This document shows positions 5,081 to 12,411 of a DNA stretch of 12,411 nucleotides, one piece after another. The notes under the pieces are model-generated. The model had not been told where the DNA came from. It saw nothing but the letters and a program-made list of their open reading frames with translations, and ran no database searches. The translations under genes were made by a program, and so were the position numbers. The DNA lies in assembly GCA_040510575.1 (NCBI GenBank), contig JBEVIU010000021.1, positions 1-12,411 on the forward strand, in the 5' to 3' direction. Position 1 is the first letter of the stretch. Each line of letters starts with the position of its first letter. The DNA comes from DASUMF01 sp040510575 (GTDB lineage Bacteria > Actinomycetota > Acidimicrobiia > IMCC26256 > DASPTH01).

Positions 5081-6331
5081 TCAGTCGAGCAACTGCACCA
5101 TGACGTCGTCGCCCGCAGCGACGCCATCACCGTCCGGGACCAGCGCGAGGCCCTGCGCGGCGGCGGTGGCCGCCAACGCGTTGCTCGCCTGCGCCCGCAC
5201 CCCCGATGCGAGGTAGCGGCCGTCGACAAGACGGAGCGCGACGCGGTCGAGGTGGAGCTTGCCGTCGACCTTGCGCGGCATCGCTTCCTCCGCGACGGCG
5301 AGCACGACCCGCGGCTGCGTGTCGCGCTGCCCCGCCATCGCGCGCAAGGCGGGCCGGGCGAACACCTCGAAGCTCACCAGCGACGACACCGGGTTGCCTG
5401 GCAGGCCGAACACCGGGCGACCCCGTACGAACGCGAAGCACAAGGGCTTGGCCGGTCGGATCGCGATCTGGTACCAGTCGACGCGCGCACGCGGGTCGGC
5501 GTCGTCGGCCGTGAGCTGCTCGAGCGCATTGCTCACGAAGTCGAAGTCGCCCACCGACACGCCGCCGCTCGTGATGAGCGCGTCACACCGATCCAGCGCG
5601 TCGGCGATCGCCGCGGTCATGCCCGCTTCGTCGTCGCGCGCGATGCCGAGGTTGACGGCGTCGAAGCCTGCTCGTGTGATCAGGGCCAGCAACATCGGGC
5701 GGTTGGAGTCGCGGATCTGGCCCGGCCCGACCGCGCCCGCTGCGACGAGCTCGTCACCGGTCGAGATCACGCCGACCCGCGGACGCGGGTGCACCAGCAC
5801 GCGTTGCACGTCGATGCTGGCCAACACGCCGAGGTGCGCGGGCTCGAGCACGGTGCCGGCGGTGAACACCAGCTCGCCGATCTCGAGATCGCCGCCCGCT
5901 GGGCGCACGTGATCACCTGCGACCGCGGCGTGGTGCACGAACACGCCGTCGCGGGCTCGATCAGTCCCGGCGTCGTCGTCGCGGGTCGTGCGTTCCACCA
6001 TCACCACCGCGTCGGCGCCATCGGGCATCGGCGCGCCAGTCATGATGCGGATGGCCTCGCCATCGCCCACCGTGGTGGTCGGTGCCGCGCCCGCGGCGAG
6101 TGTGCCGACGACGCGCAGCCGCACCGGCGCGCTGTCCGCGGCACCGGCCGTGTCGACGGCGCGCACCGCGTAGCCGTCCATCGCGGTGTTGGCGAACGGG
6201 GGCACCTGATATTCGGACACGACGTCGGCGGCGAGCACGAGGCCGAGCGCCTCGTCGCGCGGCAACTCGGCGGGGGCGAGCGGCGCCACCGCTCCGAGGA
6301 TGGCAGCGCGGACCTCGTCGAGGGTGATCAC
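5081..6331 (-). CDS. moeA: Molybdopterin molybdotransferase MoeA, probably gephyrin-like Glp
   Basis: A 416-residue protein that inserts molybdate into adenylylated molybdopterin, the last step of molybdenum cofactor synthesis. It shows PPFANTAMDGYAVR (44-57), an IRIMTGAPMPDGADAVVMVE stretch, GDHVRPAGGDL, VGVISTGDEL, GQIRDSNRP, TSGGVSVGDFDF and GLPGNPVSSLVSFE. The acidic residues known from E. coli MoeA (in MDGYA, TGDE, IRDSN and SVGD) are all present, so it should be catalytically competent. Length and domain order (linker domains, central MoCF domain, C-terminal beta domain) are normal. GTG at 6331 overlaps the galU stop by four bases (GTGA), implying translational coupling. A moeA directly behind galU, with a GlpR-like gene nearby, is the arrangement of actinobacterial Glp, which also binds FtsZ in Corynebacterium. 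Whether this copy does so is inference. Confidence 0.95.
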   Translation of the reverse strand: MITLDEVRAAILGAVAPLAPAELPRDEALGLVLAADVVSEYQVPPFANTAMDGYAVRAVDTAGAADSAPVRLRVVGTLAAGAAPTTTVGDGEAIRIMTGAPMPDGADAVVMVERTTRDDDAGTDRARDGVFVHHAAVAGDHVRPAGGDLEIGELVFTAGTVLEPAHLGVLASIDVQRVLVHPRPRVGVISTGDELVAAGAVGPGQIRDSNRPMLLALITRAGFDAVNLGIARDDEAGMTAAIADALDRCDALITSGGVSVGDFDFVSNALEQLTADDADPRARVDWYQIAIRPAKPLCFAFVRGRPVFGLPGNPVSSLVSFEVFARPALRAMAGQRDTQPRVVLAVAEEAMPRKVDGKLHLDRVALRLVDGRYLASGVRAQASNALAATAAAQGLALVPDGDGVAAGDDVMVQLLD

Positions 6332-7209
6332 GTGAGACCGCGGGCGCGCACCAGCTCGCGCAGGTAGTCGGCGAGCTCGGGGCCGACGTCGTCGCGGTCG
6401 AGCGCGAGCTCGATGTTGGCCTGGAGGAAGCCGAGCTTCTTGCCGATGTCGTAGCGGCCGTGGGTGAAGATGCGGCCGAACACCGCCGAGTCGGCGAGCA
6501 GCAACCCGATGGCGTCGGTGAGCTGCAACTCGCCGCCCACACCTTGTGTGATGCGGTCGAGCGCGTCGAAGATCTCGGGCGTGAACACGTAGCGCCCGAT
6601 CACCGCGAGGTTGGACGGCGCCTCCTCCGGCTTCGGCTTCTCGACGATGGAGCGCACGCGCCCGAGCGTGTCGTCGAGCAGGTCGACCTCCGCGCAGCCG
6701 AGTGACGCGATCTCCGCCGGGGTGACCTCGAGCAGTGCGAGCACCGACGCGTGCTCTCGCTCGTGCACTGCGAGCATCGAGCTGAGGAGCGCGGCATCGT
6801 CGACCATGATGTCGTCGCCGAGCAGCACCGCGAAGGGCTCGTCGCCCACGTGCTTGCGGGCGAGGCCGACGGCGTGACCGAGCCCCAGCTGCTCGGTCTG
6901 GCGGATGTAGTGGATGTCCGCGAGATCGTCGAGCGCTTGCAGCTCGCTCAGCTGCGCGCCCTTGTCACGCTGCTCGAGGAACAGCTCGAGATCGACGTTC
7001 TGGTCGAAGTGGTCTTCGATCGCGTGCTTGCCCCGCGCGGTGATGATCAGGATGTCGGTGAGCCCGGCGGCGACCGCTTCCTCCACGACGTACTGGATCG
7101 AGGGCGTGTCGACGACGGGGAGCATCTCCTTCGGGAGGCTCTTCGTGACCGGGAGGAAGCGCGTGCCGCGGCCGGCGGCGGGGATCACGGCCTTCGTGAC
7201 GGTGCTCAT
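6328..7209 (-). CDS. galU: UTP-glucose-1-phosphate uridylyltransferase GalU
   Basis: A 293-residue cytoplasmic enzyme making UDP-glucose from UTP and glucose 1-phosphate for envelope polysaccharides and glycolipids. It shows the nucleotidyltransferase signature PAAGRGTRFLPVTKSLPKEM (10-29), QLGLGHAV (107-114), LLGDD (129-133, metal-binding Asp), VEKP (189-192) and GGELQLTDA (225-233). Length is typical of bacterial GalU. The ATG at 7209 is nine bases from the plsY stop and has no Shine-Dalgarno. TAGCGT sits six bases before the ATG and also forms the plsY stop codon. The gene is coupled to moeA by a four-base overlap. Confidence 0.97.
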   Translation of the reverse strand: MSTVTKAVIPAAGRGTRFLPVTKSLPKEMLPVVDTPSIQYVVEEAVAAGLTDILIITARGKHAIEDHFDQNVDLELFLEQRDKGAQLSELQALDDLADIHYIRQTEQLGLGHAVGLARKHVGDEPFAVLLGDDIMVDDAALLSSMLAVHEREHASVLALLEVTPAEIASLGCAEVDLLDDTLGRVRSIVEKPKPEEAPSNLAVIGRYVFTPEIFDALDRITQGVGGELQLTDAIGLLLADSAVFGRIFTHGRYDIGKKLGFLQANIELALDRDDVGPELADYLRELVRARGLT

Positions 7210-7215
7210 GCGCGA

Positions 7216-7221
7216 ACGCTA
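7216..7221 (-). promoter_or_regulatory. Possible -10 box for leaderless galU
   Basis: TAGCGT, six bases, then the galU ATG: the same geometry as at moaC. The first three bases are the plsY stop codon. No -35 box is recognisable at the normal distance. Translation may instead be coupled to plsY over the 9-bp gap. Confidence 0.3.
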
Positions 7222-7866
7222 CGCGTTGTCGCCGTCATCGGGCGTGGGGGCGCCCGGTGCAGGGTCGTCGGGATGGAGACCCAGCTCCTCGCCACGCACG
7301 AGCCGCTGCAGGTTCGCGGTGTGGCGCGCGACGACGAGGACCGCCACCGCCGCGAGCACGACGACCTCCCACCACGCCTCTCCGGTGAGCGCAGCGGCGA
7401 TCGGGAACGCGATCGCCACCACCAGCGATGCGACCGACGCCTTGCGCGTGACGCGCGCGACGACCGCCCACACGACGAGGAGCCCGATGAGGATCAGCGG
7501 ATACAGCACGAGCAACACGCCCGCCGCGGTGGCGACACCACGACCGCCTTTGAACCGCCGGGTGACCGGCAGCATGTGGCCGACGATCGCGGCGACCCCG
7601 AGGATGAGCGCGCCGGCGCGGCCCTGCACGAGGAGGCCGACCAGCGCGGCCGCCGCTCCCTTGGCCGCATCGAGGCCGAACACCAGGGCGCCGGCACGCC
7701 AACCGAGCAGTCGGAAGGTGTTGGATGCTCCCGGATTCCCAGAGCCCGCCACCGTCACGTCGACGCCCTTGCGTCGCGCGACCAACGCCGCGCTCGGGAA
7801 GGTGCCGAGGAGGTACGCGATCGGTGTGAGCAGCGCCACGAGGGCGTCGTCGGACATCCCCGCCAT
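7219..7866 (-). CDS. plsY: Acyl-phosphate:glycerol-3-phosphate acyltransferase PlsY
   Basis: A 215-residue integral membrane enzyme that transfers an acyl group from acyl phosphate to glycerol 3-phosphate, the first step of phospholipid synthesis. It has five or six hydrophobic helices and the three PlsY loop motifs: GSGNPGASN (41-49), GHMLP with FKGGRGVAT (96-113) and RHTANLQRLVRGEE (181-194). The D66-x-x-KG motif is also present. The C-terminal 20 residues are an acidic, Pro-rich tail. The start could be ATG 7866 or the ATG three codons later (7857); neither has a strong ribosome site. It heads the minus-strand series and shares its upstream region with the divergent Ruc-like gene. Actinobacterial Ruc-galU loci I recall do not have plsY here. 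Confidence 0.95.
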   Translation of the reverse strand: MAGMSDDALVALLTPIAYLLGTFPSAALVARRKGVDVTVAGSGNPGASNTFRLLGWRAGALVFGLDAAKGAAAALVGLLVQGRAGALILGVAAIVGHMLPVTRRFKGGRGVATAAGVLLVLYPLILIGLLVVWAVVARVTRKASVASLVVAIAFPIAAALTGEAWWEVVVLAAVAVLVVARHTANLQRLVRGEELGLHPDDPAPGAPTPDDGDNA

Positions 7867-7902
7867 TCTCTGTCGTCAGTCGGCCACGCGCCGCGTCGGC
7901 GC

Positions 7903-7929
7903 GGGAATCATCGTCCTCGCGCTACTGTT
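7903..7929 (+). promoter_or_regulatory. SigR/SigH-type promoter (GGGAAT-N18-GTT)
   Basis: GGGAAT at 7903-7908 and GTT at 7927-7929 are separated by exactly 18 bases. This matches the GGAAT-N18-GTT pattern of Streptomyces SigR and mycobacterial SigH promoters, which respond to thiol-oxidative and heat stress. The predicted start point falls inside the adjoining CIRCE element. A housekeeping-like TACTGT (7923-7928) overlaps but has no -35 box. Confidence 0.55.
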
Positions 7930-7954
7930 AGCAGTCTCGTCCGCCGAGTGCTAA
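7928..7954 (+). promoter_or_regulatory. CIRCE operator (HrcA binding site)
   Basis: TTAGCAGTC, nine bases, GAGTGCTAA. The consensus is TTAGCACTC-N9-GAGTGCTAA, so 17 of 18 conserved positions match, with one C to G change in the left arm. It sits 40 bp before the start codon of the Ruc/FmdB-like gene and overlaps the predicted transcription start, the usual place for HrcA repression. No hrcA gene is in the window. Confidence 0.9.
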
Positions 7955-7994
7955 ACCCCGGCCGAGAGCCCTGCCGACACCGAGGTCCAGACCG

Positions 7995-8399
7995 ATGCCC
8001 ACGTACGTCTACGAGTGCGCCAAGTGCAACGACGAGTTCGAGATCTGGCAGTCGATCAAGGACGACCCGCTGAAGCGCCACACGGGCGGGTGCGGCGGCA
8101 AGCTCGTGAAGGTGATCCAGCCCGCCGGCATCGTGCTCAAGGGCTCCGGGTTCTACAAGAACGACAGCCGCGGCTCCTCGAAGCGGTCGACCGTGTCCGG
8201 CAACGGCGACGCGAAATCGGGCGAGTCGAAGTCGGGCGAGTCGAAATCGGGCGACTCCAAGTCCAGCGACTCGAATTCCGGCGAGTCGAAGTCGAGCGAC
8301 TCGGGCTCGAGCGACTCCTCGGGTGGGTCGACCGACAAGAAGTCTGATTCGTCGAGCAAGTCGTCGAAGTCCGAGAAGAGCTCGACCTCCAAGACCTAG
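7995..8399 (+). CDS. FmdB-family zinc-ribbon protein, Ruc-like stress chaperone candidate
   Basis: A 134-residue protein. Residues 1-58 are an FmdB/CxxC_CxxC_SSSS zinc ribbon: MPTYVYEC, C8xxC11, then CGGKLVKV, PAGIVLKGSGFYKNDSR. Residues 60-134 are a Ser/Lys/Asp/Glu low-complexity tail, surely disordered. In M. tuberculosis the homologous Rv0991c (Ruc) is a redox-regulated chaperone encoded next to galU-moeA1 and repressed by HrcA. This gene shares the zinc ribbon, the disordered tail, the CIRCE site and divergence from galU, so the same role is likely. The third metal ligand is not a Cys: the usual C-x2-C is replaced by H29-x3-C33. GAGGT lies eight bases before the ATG. No terminator is visible after the stop, and 8400-8531 shows no gene. 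Confidence 0.85.
   Translation: MPTYVYECAKCNDEFEIWQSIKDDPLKRHTGGCGGKLVKVIQPAGIVLKGSGFYKNDSRGSSKRSTVSGNGDAKSGESKSGESKSGDSKSSDSNSGESKSSDSGSSDSSGGSTDKKSDSSSKSSKSEKSSTSKT
8214..8318 (+). repeat. 15-bp repeats encoding seven Ser-rich pentapeptides
   Basis: Residues 74-108 of the Ruc-like protein are seven imperfect pentapeptides of pattern K-S-G/S-E/D-S (KSGES twice, KSGDS, KSSDS, NSGES, KSSDS, GSSDS). The corresponding DNA repeats every 15 bp with silent variation. The copy number is likely to differ between strains. Confidence 0.85.
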
Positions 8400-8531
8400 T
8401 CCGAGACCTGGCTCTCCGCACTTCGTCGGATCACTTCTCCTTCCCCGCGTTCGCGTCGACCTTCCCTCGCAGCTTCCCCAATCGTCGTGGCCGCCCTGTC
8501 CGGCGCGCCCGAGGTCGAGGAGGCCGTCGTC

Positions 8532-9215
8532 GTGTTCCATCGCTCCCCCCGCGCGCTCACACTCTGGGGCGCCGCGCTCGTCGTCGCCGTCGTCACGGCC
8601 ACCGTCGTGGCATCGGACCTCGCCGCGATCCATCGCCGCGCGTCGAGCCTCGGGCCCGAAGTCCGCGCCGTCGTGGCCCGGCGCGACCTGTCGACCGGAA
8701 CGGAGCTGTCCCCGGGCGACGTCACGACGCGACTCGTGCACCGCTCGCAGCTTCCGAGCACTCCCCTGCTCCACGAGGACGGGCTTCACGATCCGACGAG
8801 TGGACGGGTCGTGACCGTGCCCGTGCTCCGCGGGGGGTTCGTGACCGAGCGCAACCTCACGCCCCGCCGGCGCACCGGTCTCGACGGCGTGCTGCCGGTC
8901 GGCTCGCGGGCGATCCGGGTCGACGTCGCCGGCGCGCTCGTGCCGCGCGTCGGCGCGGCAGTCGACGTGCTCGCGAGCTACTCGGGAGCCGGCGAGTCCA
9001 CCGGCGCCACGGTGGTGGTCGCGGCGGGCGCGCTGGTGTTGGCCACCGACGACGACGGCACTCGCGGCACCGGCCGCAGCGGCGCCGGCGTGACGTTGCT
9101 CGTCGACATCGACGAGGCACGCGACCTCGCCGACGCACAGGCCAACGGCGTGCTCACGATCGCGCTCGTCCCACCGGAAGAGGCGACGCGGTTCTCGACG
9201 GGATCCGGTCGGTAG
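8532..9215 (+). CDS. SAF-domain membrane protein, CpaB/RcpC-like
   Basis: A 227-residue protein. One N-terminal membrane helix (about 10-28) is followed by an SAF domain (about 45-110, with AVVARRDLSTGTELSPGDV and PVLRGGFVTERNLTP). A segment like the RcpC/CpaB domain of Flp-pilus assembly proteins follows (about 122-215, GSRAIRVDV...VPRVGAAVDVLASY). The body should lie outside the membrane. CpaB proteins help assemble type IVb (Flp/Tad) pili, but no other pilus gene is in the window, so the role here is unclear. The GTG at 8532 is chosen because AGGAGG lies eight bases before it; a GTG at 8487 would add 15 residues but has no ribosome site. The stop is 36 bp before uppP. Confidence 0.75.
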   Translation: MFHRSPRALTLWGAALVVAVVTATVVASDLAAIHRRASSLGPEVRAVVARRDLSTGTELSPGDVTTRLVHRSQLPSTPLLHEDGLHDPTSGRVVTVPVLRGGFVTERNLTPRRRTGLDGVLPVGSRAIRVDVAGALVPRVGAAVDVLASYSGAGESTGATVVVAAGALVLATDDDGTRGTGRSGAGVTLLVDIDEARDLADAQANGVLTIALVPPEEATRFSTGSGR

Positions 9216-9251
9216 CATCCGGCGGTCACGCCACCCGGCCCGGGGATCTCC

Positions 9252-10088
<837 letters not shown>

Positions 10089-10096
10089 CCTCCTCT

Positions 10097-10145
10097 GTTT
10101 TGGCGTACCCCAGCCACCTGTGAGGTGGTCCGGGTACGCCAAAAC
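10097..10145. terminator. 49-bp inverted repeat between convergent uppP and tldE
   Basis: GTTTTGGCGTACCC (10097-10110) and GGGTACGCCAAAAC (10132-10145) are exact 14-base complements. Inside are a 3x3 mismatch and a second stem CCACCT/AGGTGG with loop GTG. Position between two convergent genes (9 bp past uppP, 13 bp before the tldE end) suggests a bidirectional terminator. The T-run is on the 5' arm and the A-run on the 3' arm in both directions, so it is not a canonical U-tailed terminator. Confidence 0.65.
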
Positions 10146-10157
10146 GGAACTCTCGGG

Positions 10158-11516
10158 TCAGGCCCCGGCGATGCTCATGTCGCCGATGAGCACGGTCATG
10201 CCGGCGGCCCCACCGGGGAGCCACTCGAGGTCGCTCCCGACATGCACGACGTCGAGCAGCATGCGCTGGAGCGTGGACGCGATCGTGATCTCGCGGACCG
10301 GCTCGGCGAACTCCCCGCCGCGCACCATCAACCCTTCGGCGCCGACGGAGAAGTCACCGCTCACAGGGTTGGTGCCCGAGTGCAGGCCACTCACCGATTG
10401 CACATAGAGCGCTTCCGGCACCGACGCGAGGATCGCCTCCGGCGACATCGTCCCTGGGAGGAGGTGCAACGCACGCGCTCCGACACCGGGCGGCGACTTG
10501 AACCCCGCTCGCACCGCGGACGCGGTCGTGGTGGTGCTCCCCTTGCGCGCCGTGTACGAGTTGTGCAGGAAGCCCTCGAGCCTCCCGGCGCCGATCAGCT
10601 CGTACCGTTGGGTGGGCACTCCCTCGGCGTCGTGGCTCGCCGCGCCGAAGGACGCAACCGTCGTGGGGTCGTCGATCAGTGTGATGATCGGTGCCGCGAC
10701 CTCCTCGCCGTCGCGACCGACGAACAGCGACCGGCCGCGCTGGACCGCTTCGGCCGAGAGCGCGCCCCCGATCAGCGCGACGAGCGATCGCGTCACGAGG
10801 GGATCGAACACCACGGGGAGCCGGTGCGAACGCGGTTGAGTTGCCCCGAGCAGGCGCACCGCGCGCTCCGCGGCATCGCGCGCGGCCTTCTCGGGATCGA
10901 GCTCGCTGAACGTGCGCGCGGCGGAGAAGCCGCTCCCGGTGCGCGTGTCGACGCCCTGGCCCGCCATTGCGTACGCGGAGCACGAGCACATGGTGCGACG
11001 GTTCGCGACTTCCACGCCGAGCGAGGTGGCGACCGCGCTCTCGATCGCGGCGTCGCCGTACGTGGCCGACTCGACACCCCGCACCCGCGGATCCATCTTC
11101 TTCGTGCGTGCATCGAGCTCGATCGCGAGCGCGACCTTCTCGGCGGTCGGCACGGCGAGCAGATCGTCGCGCCAGAGGTCGAGCGCCGAGGCGGTGCGCC
11201 CCGCGAAGGAGGCGGGTTCGGCGAGGCCGTAGAACTCGTCGGGCGAGCCGAAGCCGGCGTTGTCGCGTGCGTCGGCAAGCGTGTCGGCGATCACATCCGC
11301 GTCGAGCGAACCCGCCCACGCGTAGCCCTGGCGCTGCCCGGCGATCACGCGAACGCCGACGCCTTCGATCTCCGCCACGGCGAGCGACTCGACCTCGCCG
11401 CCGAACACCTTCACATCCACGTCGCGCGACCGCACCGCGTACGCCTCGATCTGCTCGTCACCGCGCGCCGCGCTCGCAACCGAGCGGGCGAGTGCCAACA
11501 GGTCCGTGTCACTCAC
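10158..11516 (-). CDS. pmbA: TldE/PmbA subunit of the TldD-TldE metalloprotease
   Basis: About 452 residues of the PmbA/TldD family. In E. coli TldD and TldE form a heterodimeric protease that processes microcin B17 and degrades CcdA; TldE lacks the zinc site. This protein has no HExxxH, so it is the TldE-type partner. Family features include the N-terminal VKVFGGEVESLAVAEIEGVGVRV, SVATSLGVEVANRRT-like central strands, GVPTQRYELI with FLHNSYTARK, and the C-terminal SGTNPVSGDFSVGAEG...GEFAEPV. The start is placed at GTG 11516 (MSDTDLLALARS), overlapping the tldD stop by eight bases (GTGAGTGA) with GGTGG upstream; GTG 11528 would add four residues. Co-translation with tldD is implied. What it processes in this organism is unknown. 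Confidence 0.92.
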   Translation of the reverse strand: MSDTDLLALARSVASAARGDEQIEAYAVRSRDVDVKVFGGEVESLAVAEIEGVGVRVIAGQRQGYAWAGSLDADVIADTLADARDNAGFGSPDEFYGLAEPASFAGRTASALDLWRDDLLAVPTAEKVALAIELDARTKKMDPRVRGVESATYGDAAIESAVATSLGVEVANRRTMCSCSAYAMAGQGVDTRTGSGFSAARTFSELDPEKAARDAAERAVRLLGATQPRSHRLPVVFDPLVTRSLVALIGGALSAEAVQRGRSLFVGRDGEEVAAPIITLIDDPTTVASFGAASHDAEGVPTQRYELIGAGRLEGFLHNSYTARKGSTTTTASAVRAGFKSPPGVGARALHLLPGTMSPEAILASVPEALYVQSVSGLHSGTNPVSGDFSVGAEGLMVRGGEFAEPVREITIASTLQRMLLDVVHVGSDLEWLPGGAAGMTVLIGDMSIAGA

Positions 11517-12411
11517 CGGCGGTACCACCCACCGTCAGCTCGGCCACCCGCAGCGTGGGCTGGCCCGACGACACGGGGACGCCCTGCCCGTCTTTGCCGC
11601 ACGTGCCGGCCCAGGTGTCGAAGTCGGACCCCACTGCGTCGACGAGCCGCAGCGTTTCGGGGCCGTTCCCGATGAGCTGCGCCGCCCGCACCGGCTCGGT
11701 GATCTCACCGTTCTCGATCATGTACGCCTCGGTGATGCCGAACACGAAGTCGCCGGTGGCCGTGTTGACCTGTCCGCCTCCCAGCGCGACGCAGTAGATG
11801 CCGTAGGGCGTGTCGCGCACGATCTCGTCGGGGTCGTCGTCCCCCTGGAGGAGGAAGGTGTTCGTCATGCGAACCATCGGAAGGTCCTGGTAGGTCTCGC
11901 GCCGACCGTTCCCACTGCTCGGGCGCCCGGCCTTGCGCGCGCGCACGAGATCCCACATGTAGTCGGTCAGCACGCCGTTTTCGATGAGCACGTTGCGTTG
12001 CGCAGGCGCGCCTTCGTCGTCGATCGAGTAGGTACCCCACTCGCGCGCGTACGTGCCGTCGTCGACGAGCGTGATCAACGGTGACGCCACCAGTTCGCCG
12101 ACACGGCCGCGGAACACCGATGCGTCCTTGTCCACGAGGTCGGCTTCGAGGCCGTGGCCACACGCCTCGTGGAACAGCACGCCGCCCGCACCGCGCTTCA
12201 ACACGACGGGGAGACGGCCCGACGGCGCGGGCCGCGCGCGCAACAACGTGAGCGCGCGATCGGCCGCGACGCGCGCGACCACTTCGGGTTCGATCTCGTC
12301 GAACAACTCGAATCCGGCGGTTCGCCCGGGCGCTTCCATCCCTGTGTGCAACCCAGTGTCGCCCTCGGCCACGCAAGTGACCATGAACCGCGTGCGGACC
12401 TGGTCATCCTC
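11509..12411 (-). CDS. tldD: TldD zinc metalloprotease, C-terminal part (runs off the window)
   Basis: 300 residues are visible; the frame is open to the last base of the window, so the N-terminal third lies outside. It carries the zinc motif HEACGH (codons 12171-12154), which in TldD supplies two His ligands and the catalytic Glu. The third ligand Cys is present in TCGKDGQ near the C-terminus. Other family stretches are FRGRVGELVASPLITLVDDG, SIDDEGAPAQRNVLIENG and GGQVNTATGDFVFGITEAY. It is the catalytic partner of the downstream tldE, with an eight-base overlap. An ATG at 12384 is internal, not the start: upstream codons continue the family sequence. The substrate is unknown. Confidence 0.96.
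   Translation of the reverse strand, partial: EDDQVRTRFMVTCVAEGDTGLHTGMEAPGRTAGFELFDEIEPEVVARVAADRALTLLRARPAPSGRLPVVLKRGAGGVLFHEACGHGLEADLVDKDASVFRGRVGELVASPLITLVDDGTYAREWGTYSIDDEGAPAQRNVLIENGVLTDYMWDLVRARKAGRPSSGNGRRETYQDLPMVRMTNTFLLQGDDDPDEIVRDTPYGIYCVALGGGQVNTATGDFVFGITEAYMIENGEITEPVRAAQLIGNGPETLRLVDAVGSDFDTWAGTCGKDGQGVPVSSGQPTLRVAELTVGGTAGE

Noticed and set aside
6751..8073. A 440-codon plus-strand frame across galU, plsY and the CIRCE region
   Set aside because: It runs through a clear operator and into the start of the Ruc-like gene in another frame, and shows no motif.
10125..11675. A 516-codon open frame on the plus strand
   Set aside because: It is antisense to tldE and the end of tldD, which are clear protein families. 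The translation is low-complexity Arg/His/Gly.

Overview
This GC-rich window looks like chromosomal DNA from an actinobacterium, possibly class Acidimicrobiia. The evidence is a strong G/C bias at third codon positions, frequent GTG and TTG starts, a tRNA without an encoded CCA, and a gene neighbourhood recognisable from Actinomycetota. That neighbourhood has a zinc-ribbon Ruc/FmdB-like chaperone divergent from galU-moeA, with a GlpR-like membrane protein downstream. The class is inference only. The genes are ordinary core genes; there are no insertion sequences, CRISPR arrays or phage genes.

Layout. A short C-terminal gene fragment (1-87) is followed by tRNA-Ala(CGC) on the minus strand. A long minus-strand series then runs from about 7866 down to 325: plsY, galU, moeA (416 aa), then moaA, moaC, a GlpR-like three-helix membrane protein, a bacterial translin-family protein and an exported two-domain FKBP-type prolyl isomerase. 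It is interrupted once, between moeA and moaA, by a small plus-strand lipoprotein gene. That gene has its own leader, which ends in a strong intrinsic terminator just before the ribosome binding site, and a second terminator follows it.

Plus-strand genes start at 7995 with the Ruc/FmdB-like protein. Its promoter region contains a near-perfect CIRCE operator (HrcA site) and a sequence that fits the SigR/SigH stress promoter pattern. An SAF/CpaB-like membrane protein and uppP follow. A 49-bp inverted repeat separates uppP from the convergent minus-strand pair tldE (pmbA) and tldD. The tldD gene runs off the right end.

How the genes fit together. moaA, moaC and moeA cover the first and last steps of molybdenum cofactor synthesis. 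The galU-moeA...GlpR arrangement suggests that this MoeA is the actinobacterial gephyrin-like Glp, which pairs with the membrane receptor GlpR at the divisome in Corynebacterium. plsY (phospholipids), galU (UDP-glucose) and uppP (undecaprenyl phosphate recycling) are envelope functions. The Ruc-like gene is a stress chaperone candidate under apparent heat-shock and thiol-stress control. The points most worth following up are the CIRCE plus SigR-type promoter, the attenuator-like leader of the lipoprotein, and the Glp/GlpR linkage.
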